From the NCBI RefSeq assembly GCF_014633365.1, contig NC_068347.1:21536433-21600432 (forward strand): 64,000 nt of DNA, given 5' to 3'. Positions 46,373 through 56,695 of the stretch are shown piece by piece. Position 1 is the stretch's first letter; each line of letters opens with the position of its first letter. The notes under the pieces were generated by a model. That model made no database searches and was not told where the DNA came from. It saw nothing but the letters and a program-made list of their open reading frames with translations. Origin of the DNA: Diospyros lotus. Taxonomy: Eukaryota > Streptophyta > Magnoliopsida > Ericales > Ebenaceae. The translations under genes and the position numbers were made by a program.

Positions 46373-46545
46373 CACCACGTGAAGCATCAACCTCCGACGT
46401 GCGTAGCCTCTCTCTCCACCACAAGAAGTCTCCATCTCCAGCATGCGAAGCCCCTCTTTCTCTCTCCACCGTGAAGCTTCCACCCTTAGGGAGCATCACC
46501 CCCATCTCCTTGGTGCATCGCGTTCACCTCTAGTGTGCGTCTCTG
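46255..46545. repeat. CT-rich minisatellite
   Basis: About five degenerate units of roughly 50-60 bp, each with a (CT)n tract, CACCACGTGAAGC-like sequence and TCCAGCGTGCGAAGC-like sequence. The long frames at 46022-46533 are low-complexity Ser/Leu translations of this repeat. Confidence 0.7.
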
Positions 46546-46667
46546 CCACCTTTACCCATTCGTCAGTCCTTCACAAGATCCTTTTTTTGTTTTGGATCAT
46601 TTTTGCAATTTATATATGTTATTCTCATTGTTATTTGAACATTTGCATGAACAACAAATAAGACTTA

Positions 46668-46996
46668 GAGTGTGTTTGATTGCACACATTTATCATGAAA
46701 AATATGTAATTATTACACATTTTCTATGAAAAACAATCAAACACTCTTAACTTTTCTATGGAAAAATATGTATGGTACAAGCATTTAAAGCTTATTTCCA
46801 TGGAATTCATTTTTCAAGAGGGTGAGATGGTTTTTGTTTTCTAAGCAATATTACCTAGAATTAAATTCTAGGTAATATAATCAAACACACCTACATATTT
46901 TTCCATAGAAAAATTAACAGTGTTTGATTGCTTTCCATAAAAAATGTGTAATAATTACATATTTTCCATGATAAATGTGTGCAATCAAACACACTC
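46668..46996. mobile_element. Foldback MITE, PIF/Harbinger-like
   Basis: 329 bp with very long inverted repeats (over 100 bp per arm, imperfect). The left end GAGTGTGTTTGATTGC is matched by the right end GCAATCAAACACACTC. The trinucleotide TTA flanks both sides (46665-46667 and 46997-46999), the usual PIF/Harbinger target. Confidence 0.8.
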
Positions 46997-46999
46997 TTA

Positions 47000-47231
47000 G
47001 GGTGCATTTGATTGGAGGTTGGGAAATGAGGTGGAATTCCAATTCCATGGAATTTCAATTCTCACCCCACCCCCTAGTAATTCCAATTCCTTGATTTCAA
47101 GGAAAATCTCTACTTTTTGAACTAAAATGGAATTTAAATTCCATAAAAAATAAAATCTATTTGATAAAATTTTCTAAAATTTGAATGGAAAATGAATTAC
47201 ATCTTTATTTTCCACCCCTATCAAACGCACC
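47000..47231. mobile_element. Second MITE abutting the first, Tourist-like
   Basis: 232 bp, GGGTGCATTTGATTGG at the left and CTATCAAACGCACC at the right, inverted repeats with a few mismatches. It starts directly after the TTA that ends the first MITE. The right flank is TGTA, so the target duplication is imperfect. Confidence 0.65.
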
Positions 47232-48157
47232 TGTAGTGTTCTAATAGATTGAAAAACAACTCAACAATAGTTTACATAGACTTCCGTATTTTCTGCTCTT
47301 TTTTTTCTATTTTTTTTCTGATCCCTTCTCAAAGTTGAAGACTTTATCATATGAGATTATAAATTGTGTTTTTTTTTTCTAATTATTTATTATTTAAATT
47401 TGAAATTATAAATTATTTAAACCTGTTTGAGCAAATGAGAGAGTTTGAAAAGAGGCCAATTATTCTAAACAAGTGGAGAATAGTGGACAAGGAAAAGCAA
47501 ATTTGTTTGATGCAGCACTCGTAGACTTGTTGGAGAGAGAGAGAGAGAGAGACTTTTTATAAAGGAAAAAAAATAGTTATATTTTGATTTTATTTTTCAA
47601 TAAAATTCATGATGTTCCTTTAACAGCTTTTTCTTTATCTCCCAAGTTCCACCTATTTTGTCACTTTTAAAAATTTTAGCTTATAACATGCTGAAATTTT
47701 TAAGAGTATAGTTTGGCTTACTATTTTTAAAAAATTATTTTGTAATTTTATTTTATTTTTTAAGTTATAAAATGCAAATCAAACTATAAACCATAATATT
47801 ATAATATATTTTTAATAAAAAGATATATTCTTATACCCATCACAATACAATTATATTTCTTTTCTTTATCATTCATATAAAATATAAAACTTTATGTATT
47901 TTGTAATTATCTTATGTATAAATAATTATATATATTTTTATGTTATTATTTATTTATATTATTTGAATTAAAAGATCAAAAATTATATATAAAGTTAAGC
48001 AAAATTATAATATTATATTTCACGTTTATACAAGTAATATAAATAATAAAAGAAATAAATAATAACATAAAAATATATTTTAACCCAAAATATATTATTT
48101 ATTTTTATTTCTGTTTAGTCTATATATTGATATAGGGAGAAATTAATATCTTACTCT
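47232..48157. other. AT-rich intergenic DNA
   Basis: No gene. (GA)n at 47533-47552. 47690-48120 is extremely AT-rich. Confidence 0.5.
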
Positions 48158-49433
48158 TGTCATCATAGGGTTTTGATAATAACAAACATGATGACAAATA
48201 ATATAAGTTTCATTATGATTGGAATTAATGTATTCAATATACTTTATGTGTTCAAAAATCAATTCTATGAAGTTGTGCAACAAAAAATGAAGTTGGGCTA
48301 TGCTAATGTTTCCATCTTAAAGCAAATCAAGTCGACAAGATTTCAAGTGTTTCTTTGCAAGTTTGGTCGACTAACATAATGTTTATTTTTTCTTTCAAAA
48401 TGTTGACTTGGTTGACTAACTTTAAGCCTTGATCGACTAACAGTGTGCTTGTTTTAGTCTTGGTCGACTAACAGTGCATTTGTTATGTCTTAGTTGACTA
48501 ACAGTGCATTTGTTATGTCTTGGTCGACTAACTCTTCAAGTTGGTCGACAGAATGTCAGCCCTACTCGACTAAGTGTCATGCCTTTTTTTGCTTTGGTCG
48601 ACTAATCTTCTTTGTCTGTCAACCAAGCTCATTATTTTATCAAATTCTGTCGACAAACCATTTTTCTTCTATCGACCAAGTCTTATGCAGAAATCATAAC
48701 AGATATTTTTTTGTCGCATTTAATGCTCGCCCAACTACCCCGATGGCTTGATTTTTGAATTTTTCCACCATCATTTATAAATAGGTGATTGAAGGAGTTG
48801 AAGGCGGCTGAGGAACATTTATTGCGATCAACTATTGAGCATACACTTTTCATTTGTGCTTTCAACTTGTACTCTCTCTTGCGTTTCATTTAAAGGCTTT
48901 GCATTCTACTTTTCATTCATTAATAGCCTCCTTGTATTTATTATAGAGAGAATTTGTATTAAAAGTTTTTGACTCTTAGATTTATCTTCATTGTATTCAT
49001 CACAGTTTACTTAGCGTAAACTAGAGGGCCTATTCGAGTGGGAGGCTTATAATTTCCTAGTCGTGGACTAGAGAACCGACTCGGTTTGAGTAGGGGGTTG
49101 ATAGTGAATTTGTTTCTAAATCTTTAGTAGGAAGTTAAGATAGTGGATTAGGCTTACAAGGCTAAACCACTATAAACCGTCTCCTATTTTTGTGTTATGT
49201 GTTTATTTCTCTTTTTTAGCTTTTTATATACCATAACTAATTTGTATCATCTCGCCTATAAAGATTTTATATTCATTACTCTCGCAACGAGATTGTCTTC
49301 ACACGGTTGATACCTTATCGAGCCATTTTAAGATCTTGAGGTTTAACGAATCTGTGGTCTTTGTAGACATCTCTAGTTTTAAAAAATTATTTTTATTATA
49401 CCAATTCACCCCCTCTTAGTGTATGCCATAGCA
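48158..49433 (+). repeat. LTR-like unit with GTCGAC array
   Basis: Starts TGTCATCATAGGGTTTTGAT and ends CACCCCCTCTTAGTGTATGC then CATAGCA. TATA-like TTTATAAATAGG lies at about 48774-48785, downstream of an array of GGTCGACTAAC motifs. End signature and layout match the unit at 15968-17050 on the other strand. A solo LTR is the best reading, but no 5-bp target duplication was found and the limits are approximate. Confidence 0.5.
48328..48690. repeat. Array of GTCGACTAA motifs
   Basis: About 12 copies, several as GGTCGACTAACAGTGC, others degenerate (TTGACTAAC, GTCGACAGAATG, ATCGACCAAG), spaced about 20-40 bp within 360 bp. Confidence 0.88.
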
Positions 49434-49990
49434 GCTCAATACTATCATATTTTTATTTAAAAAATATATATATTTAACCCAAAATTATACTCAAATAGAT
49501 TATTATATATTTATATGTGTTAGTTTAACAAAAGACCTAGAGAGAAAGGAGAGATGGAAATGGAGGCCTAGATAGAGAGAGAAAAAAAGATGTAGGTATC
49601 AACGGCAGATGCGAACGACGATAGGAAAGAAACGACGAGCGAGAATAAAAGACCCAGATAAAAAGAGGAGGAGGGAGATGGAGGCGTTGGCGGTAATTGG
49701 AACGATAGAGGTAGACGACAATAGAGGCTACAACAAAGGCAAACCGCAACCAAAAACGTTGATGGCGGTGGCTTCAACAACGGTGAATGCAACTGTGTTG
49801 GTGGCAACTGTAATTATTATTTAGGATTTTTGTTTTCCATCACACACATTATTACTCTCATTACCACCCCCCAAATATCATTCCAAAAATCCTCAAACAT
49901 ACATACATAAATTTAACACTCCCAATGAAAAGCTAAGGAGTGGCAATTTATCCGTTAGCAGAAGCAGAATCGAAGCTTAATAGAATATTG
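49434..49990. other. Unassigned intergenic DNA
   Basis: Purine-rich, with open frames on both strands at 49537-49824 that show compositional bias only. Sequence near 49755 (GCGGTGGCTTCAACAACGG) resembles that near 51595 (GCGGCAGCTTCAACAGTTAC), hinting at an old duplication around the LTR between them. Confidence 0.35.
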
Positions 49991-51492
49991 TAATTTCAAG
50001 AAAGTAAATCCATATAAAATCATTCAACAATCACAATATTACAATATTCGTCCAACATATTAAACATAAAATAACTGAAACAACTTGTCCTAGCCCCCAC
50101 ATAGGACCTATCACACGATTGCCAACACGATCAGACTTCAGCAACCCCTTTATCTCTTTGCCTACTCGACTTGCTTGGAACGTTTGAATATTCCAGTAAC
50201 AAAATTCAAATTAGAAGATGAAATTTCTAAGTGAGTGTTAAAGCAAAATTCATGAATGAATGATGCACGAACATGAATAAACAGACACCTTAGTGTAGCT
50301 TTGACTTGCATTCTACCCCTGGCACAAGAGACTACTGTGATATTTGGCAACACCGATTGGGGAAATGCAGTTACACTATGAAGGTAACATCCCACCCATC
50401 ACAAGCATCGATATACCAAAAATATCATGCCAATTGAAATAACCCAATTATCGATGCAATAATACATATATAGATATGACAAAATGCACTTAAATTGCAT
50501 GTAGTTTGGCAACTCTCATGCTCAATTTAGGCAAAACATAACAGGTATAAATTTATGAGGAAAACCATTCATCTTGACTTAGCTTTTGAAGCCTTCTTAA
50601 TATGTATCTCCTAACCTCAAAACGTGTGCCCGAATAATTTTCTAGCCAAAATCTCCAGAATATCAATAAAACAACATTTCATAATTTTTCAAAATTTTTC
50701 TATAATTTTTCCTATTTTTTCCCTATTTTCCTATTTCTTACCTCTCATGCACCTGCCACGCACCTGAAGGCCGATCATCTTCTCCAGCCATTCCTTCACT
50801 GCCGACAATTGTTTTTTTCCCTATTCTCATTGGTTTCTTCTTCTCTCTTGGTTTACTCGACCTTCCGAACCCATGGAACCATCCTTGGCTTGAAACAACT
50901 GGCCGAACACCCTCGTTTTAGCCATTTAATGCCCCAGCTCCAATAACTCGCAACTTTTCGGCCAAGCTTCATAACCTCCTCAAAACACCTCCAAAATTTC
51001 CAGAATTAATCCTTAGTGCCTCAAGAGTAAAATCCCTCTATCAACACCTTACAATTTCTCCTAAATCTCTCGGTTCACACGACTAAAACTTGCTAAAAAC
51101 CCTTGTTTCCTTCTAATTATTTATAGCCACTTTTGGCCACACCTTCAGTCAATCACGGTCACACCTTGCACCACAAGGCTTCGGCCCATGCCACGATGGC
51201 CCTAGCCAATCTCAACCGATCGAGATACAGCTTCCCCGTCGATGATTTTAGTGACTATGGTAGGTTTCACACTGCCATTTGTTGTTTGGTCCTTCATCTT
51301 TCGTTCTTTGACACTTTGGCCCTCTTCCTCAAGCCCTAAAGTTCAAAAAAATTACACTTGGTCACCCATAACTTTGAGAAATAACACTTTAGCCCCAAAA
51401 TTTTAGAAAATTCCATTTATACCCCAACAAAAAATTACACTTAAGCTTATAAACATTACACTTAAGTCTTCAAGAAATTCTAGGGTATTATA
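49991..51492 (-). repeat. Chromovirus LTR remnant, minus strand
   Basis: The right end on the minus strand reads TATAATACCCTAGAATTTCT, close to the start of the 40125 LTR (TGTAATACCCAAGAATTTC). A TATA-like GGCTATAAATAAT lies at about 51116-51128. The left end was not found and the start coordinate is arbitrary. Open frames at 50162-50395 and 51133-51339 are within the LTR. Confidence 0.5.
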
Positions 51493-52100
51493 GCAACGAC
51501 AATGAGAATGAGAACATAGAGAAATAAGGGAAATGAGAGAAAACAAAAATGGATGCATCGGCGACAGCTGGAATGGTGACTAGAAGCTTTAATGGCGGCA
51601 GCTTCAACAGTTACCAACGGCAGCTGCATCGATGAGAATGATTAGAGAAAGAAAATAAGATGAGACAGGGGCAATGAGAGAGAGAGATGGGAGAAGATAG
51701 GAAGGATAAAAAAGAGTATGAGGAAGAAGGCATGATTTTGGACGATCATTAAAAAATTTGAGTTTAAAATATCGAGATATGATATATTTTGGTGTCAAAA
51801 TATCACAATAAATTTAATTGTCATCCAAATTGTTGCGATAAAATCATAATCATATTCGTTACTATAATAAAAAATTATAATGATAAAGTTAACCAATAAT
51901 TATATATATATAATATCAATTTTTATATATAATATAGTATTAGTTTTATAAATTAATAATTTAACTATATATTCCTCTATAAAATATCTTTAATTTGTAA
52001 TTGATTTAGAATAGCGTTCAATAAATAAAATTACTTTCTTAAAATATAATACAATAATATACCCAAAAAAAAAAAAAAGCCAATCATTTCCTATAAAAAT
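51493..52100. other. AT-rich and purine-rich intergenic DNA
   Basis: (GA)n-rich 51520-51720, then AT-rich DNA with an A-run near 52065. No gene. Confidence 0.45.
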
Positions 52101-52378
52101 GTGTAATTGTAAAAATTGAGAACTAAAATAATTCCATTCATCATAAAATATGTACACAACTAGTCCTCTTATAGAAGAGGAAAAGATACAATATAAGAAA
52201 CTCTATCAGATAAGAAAGGAAAGAAATACATGCAGTTTTTAGGTAAATTTCTTAAGCCTTATTTAAGCAAGTATCCTAAACAAATTTGGAAACACCTAAT
52301 AGGAAACTTCTAAATATAACCACATTAATCAACACAACACACGCCTTCATTTCTTTCAAATATTCACGAGATCCAACA
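52101..52378 (-). repeat. 3' LTR remnant of a minus-strand copia element
   Basis: On the minus strand the LTR begins TGTTGGATCTCGTG right after a polypurine-like CAACTTGAGGAGAAG (52379-52393), a phrase common just before plant copia 3' LTRs. The other end is uncertain. Its internal part is lost, because the chromovirus begins at 52447. Confidence 0.5.
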
Positions 52379-52446
52379 CTTCTCCTCAAGTTGGAGAATG
52401 TATATTTATCATTCTCAACTTGCATGTTAGATCTTCAAACCTCTTA

Positions 52447-54762
52447 TGTAATACCCAAAAACTTTGGATTGCTTTAGGAATAGGTATCAGGAAGAAAACG
52501 CGAAATTTCAAAGGAATTAATATCAAAATAGCCCAAGAAAACGACCAAATTAACTGGAGAGAATACCTGAGAAGTTAAATACCTAAGGAAATAGGTATGT
52601 CGCTAACGAGTATCTCAAGACATGATTTTTAACATTGAAAGAAATCGAATTAGAGACAATTTCCAGTACAGTTTTGCATCAGGTTGAAAAATTGAATTAT
52701 CGTAAGAGACTTCCGAAAAGTCAACAAAACCCTTAAAAGAGTCAAAATTAGCATGAGAAACAACTCTTAAGTGGTTTCAGGTCGGAACAAAAGGATTTAC
52801 AATCAAATCATTTATTCGGACCTAAGTGTAATTTTTTAAAATTTCTCGAGGAGGTTGAAATGACGTTATTTCTGAATCTTCAAGGGTCAAATGAGAAGTT
52901 TAGAATATATAGGTCGTTATGAAATTTTTGGAAACTCAAGGGTTTGCTCAAATGGGTGTCAAATGTAATTTCAAAAATTGAGAGAGGCTGTAGTGCAATT
53001 TTCAAAACTTGGAACAACCATGACCAACTAAGCTGCCGACCACTCCATCGATTTTGGCCACGAGAAGCTCAAGGGAATGGGCTGAGGGGCCTCAAGGCTG
53101 GGCCTAGGTCATTCTTAGCCGACAAGTCGGCCATATCAACAAAAAACATGGCTAAAAAGAGGCTGAAAAATCGAGCCACTGTAACTAGGTTTTGGGGGGC
53201 TGTTTTCGAGGGTTTTGGATCAATATAGGGTAGGTAAATGTGTTAGTGACCTTATTTTTCACAAGAGTGATCATTTCAAGGCTCAACTTTGACTATAAAT
53301 AGAGAAGGGTTGGTCGAGAATTTTTCAAGTTTGAAGCTTGAAATCGAGCGCGTTAAAGGGAAAATCAAGCAACAAGGATAAGTGGCTTTTAATCCTTGAG
53401 AGTGGTGGAGTGTTTCTGGAAGCTTTGGAGAGCTTTCGTGTAGTGTGGAATGAGAATCGAAACTTCGCCAGAAACCTAAGCGAGTGATTTGGCTGAGCCT
53501 GTAATCGGCTAGTTGGGGTGCTTCCGATCATCCTTTCGCGCATCCAAACCCACCATTAGGATCGAATGAATGAGTAGAGCATGATGGGAAGGAGATCTAG
53601 CATCACTGGTGTATGAACACCAGAAAACCCAGTCTCACTCTTAGTTTCATGCGCAGTGCATGGGGCCCAAGTATTTTTCAATTTTTTTTTTAAATTCCTA
53701 GAAAATTGTTTTAGGATTTTTTATGCAAAAATATTTAAAAAAATATTCGAGTAGGTATTTATTTTGAAATATTAAACAAGAAAATTAGAGAAAAATAAAA
53801 ATAAATTGTGAAAAAATAGGGTTTGATATTTATTTGAATAAACGTGATGAATAGAGTGTTTTGTGGCTCAAGATTTAGTGTGGTGCAACTTTTGAAGCTT
53901 ACCATGCAAATCTAGGTAATGCACATATTTCAAGGTGTTTTGAATCTAGTTGGAAAGGTGAGTGATTTTTCTCAAAAGCTTATATATGATATGATTTTCT
54001 TGTGTTGAGCATGATAGTCACGAAAGTGGCTAAGTTATATGAGTATTTTATCATATTTATGCATGTATTATTGCATCGTTATTCGTGATATTTCATTCGG
54101 CATGATATTATTGGCATATTGATACTTGTGTCGGGATAGGATGTCGCCCTGACAGTATAGCCGGAATTTTCCAAGAGCAATTGATAGAACAACGTTAGGC
54201 GTACCCCGTAAGTAGGTCGAGATTACTACTTAGGGTTTCGTGCATGGCTGGTGGGCCAGGAAAATTACACTAGGGCATATGTTTGTTTATGTCCATATAT
54301 CATTCATTCATGATTATTTTAACCCTCTCTTAAAAGATTCATCTTCTAATAATAGACATCTGTCTATGGAATATTCCATATTCCATGCCAAACTAGCGGC
54401 CGAAATGGCAGATGGGTGATCGAGGCATGAGTATGATGGAGGTTTTGTGGACCCTATACTAGGGTCAGGACTAGTTAATTAGATGATTTTGTATTTAGTA
54501 TATAACTGTTATCGTATGGTTTTAACTGTTATTGTAATATTATGGGCGAAACAATATGTATGAACTTATGTATGATTTTTAAGCCTTTTTAAGATTCTAA
54601 TCTTGCTTTCGCTTATGTTTAAGTATTTCATTTCCTTAGTTCTATTTTGAAAGTGCTATTCTTAAAAGATTTATTAAGGATTTTAGCATGATTCATATAT
54701 GTAAAAAAAAAAAAAATCTTAGTATATATAAACACAACGCCCTAGAAAGGCGAGGCGTTATA
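52447..54762 (+). repeat. 5' LTR of the chromovirus
   Basis: 2316 bp, TGTAATACCC to GGCGAGGCGTTATA (the usual end GTTACA with one change). TATA-like CTATAAATAG at about 53293-53302. The frames at 52944-53543 lie inside the LTR. Confidence 0.85.
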
Positions 54763-54763
54763 G

Positions 54764-54776
54764 TTAGAATCAGAGC
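54764..54776 (+). other. Primer-binding site of the chromovirus
   Basis: TTAGAATCAGAGC resembles the tRNA-Met complement TGGTATCAGAGC and directly follows the LTR; the AATCAGAGC half is well kept. Confidence 0.65.
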
Positions 54777-55024
54777 AAATTTTATTTGGAGACTTAGGAG
54801 AAATCATTAAGGATCTATGAACTCGAGATTTAGAAAACCAGGTTAAGAAGTTTGATTAATTGATGAAATGTCAGAGTGGAAGGAAACTACCTTAAACAAT
54901 TTTGGATAACTCACTGGACCAATCAATGGGTCGTTAGTGAACCGGTAGTGGAAGACATCTTCGGCCGCCTAGATGTTCTCGAGGGTATCTTAAGGGATTG
55001 TCACCCAGCAGTTACTTAGAACCA

Positions 55025-55390
55025 AGCCTGATACATGCCTAGGTGGAGTTCCTTATCAATCACTTGAAAGGTGACTAAAAAGCCCTAGCTGAAGGGATCC
55101 GCTATGAAGGCAATCACATGTCATTATATCTCTACTGTCAGCAATTTCGTGATCATACTGCCATCATTTAGGAAAAGGCTATAATAAAAGGTGAAGAAAA
55201 TTCAGACTCAGATGGGGAATGGGACGTCGACGAGGTAGCCATGGCTAATGAGATGGGCATCGATAACTTTAGCTCAGATGACGAGAAGGATGGGGCAACG
55301 ATACTCTATGACTTTAATGAACCAAAGGTCGAGTCTGGAGATGATGCGTCGAATAATGATAGTTGGATTTGGAAGTCAACAGGTCCATAG
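55025..55390 (+). pseudogene. Acidic coding-like stretch before chromovirus gag
   Basis: One frame reads VEFLINHLKGD, then (after TAA) KALAEGIRYEGNHMSLYLYC, QQFRDHTAII, then (after TAG) EKAIIKGEENSDSDGEWDVD, ending GDDASNNDSWIWKSTGP. Only two stops occur in about 120 codons and the C-terminal part is very acidic. I do not recognise a domain. It may be an N-terminal extension of gag or unrelated captured coding sequence. Confidence 0.4.
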
Positions 55391-55719
55391 AAGAAGTCTC
55401 TAACGACTTTTTCACTTAGTAGTGTGCCGGTTGTGTGTTTTGTTGTTTTATTTCCTTAAGCAATGTCGTATGTTGGACTCAAGAATATGAAGAAATGAAA
55501 TCCTCTTTTTGAAAAAGAAATTCTCGTGGAATGAGATGTCTTTTCTTTCAAATGATAACTACGAGGCGGCAAAGGAATAGGACTCTCGTCACCCTTAATT
55601 GAGAAATTGAGGATGTCAGAGATAGCGGGAACTAGCACTACAGTCACATTGGTAGTAGTAGCACCAGGAGTGGGGAACAAGAAATGGAGTCTACAATCCC
55701 CGAAGGACGATTGGACTGA

Positions 55720-56695
55720 ATGGAAAGGGTCATAAAAAATCTCCTGACCTATGCGACCAGGGGAGAACCAGCTAGGCACACTGATAATGTGCTAGAACAG
55801 TATCAAAGGCAGCAGCTGCCTACGTTCAAAGGAAGATCTAGTGACGACCCCAGCATGACCGAGTACTGGTTGGAGCAAATGGAGAAATTGCTTCAACACT
55901 TACAATACAAGGACTAGGATAAGGTAATTTGTGCCACCTTGATGTTAGAAGAAAAAGCCGACAAATGGTGGCAGACGACGAAGCGAGCTCTGCAACAATC
56001 CCGCTCAAAGCAAGGGTCAAAATCTAGCGAGGCTCCGATAACAGTAATAACTTGGGAGGCATTCAAAAAAGCCTTCGACGCCAAGTATTTCCCTATGAGC
56101 TGAAGGCAGGAAAAGAATTGGGAGTTTATGAACCTGAAATAGACTAAGGAAATTTCAGTGACTCAGTACAATATAAAATTTACCCAACTTATCAAATACG
56201 TACCAATGTACGATGCGAACGAATGGCAAAAGGTATAAAAGTTCCTGTTAGGACTTCAAGTGGAATTGCAATAAACCTTAAGTACCTAGTCTGTTAACTC
56301 GTATGAGGAAGCCTTGAGCGGGGCTTTGACAACAAAGAGAAACCTCCTAAAGGTGAAGATGATAAAGTCTAAAGAGATGAAGGGGAGCACGGAGCAGAAA
56401 TTAGAAAGTAAAAATTTCCAAGGTAGCAAACAGTGCCCCAAATGCAAGAAGAGCCAACCGAGAAAAAAATGCTTGGCTAGGACATCTAGCTATTATCTAT
56501 GTGAAGAAAAAGGGCACATAAAGAGAAATTGTCCCAAAGGAAAAGAAACACCTCCAGTGAAAGTCCTAGTGAAGGTTGTGTGCTTCCAGTGCGAGCTGCC
56601 AGGACACTATGCAAGGAATTGTCCAAAGAGGCCAAGGATCGAGCAAGCAGATAGGCCAACCGAAAAGGCGGGAGAGGTTCGTGGGACTCGTTAGG
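55720..56695 (+). pseudogene. Chromovirus gag remnant with zinc knuckles
   Basis: Gag core LEQYQRQQLPTFKGRSSDDP, YWLEQMEKLLQHL, WWQTTKRAL, ITWEAFKKAFDAKYFP, ISVTQYNIKFTQLIKYVPMY. At about 56430-56620 there are CPKCKKSQPRKKC (no His), YYLCEEKGHIKRNC (first Cys changed to Tyr) and CFQCELPGHYARNC (intact CX2CX4HX4C). Several TAG, TGA and TAA codons sit where Trp, Arg or Gln are expected. Confidence 0.85.

Noticed and set aside
46022..46533. Overlapping Ser/Leu-rich frames
   Set aside because: Translations of a CT-rich minisatellite with no protein features.
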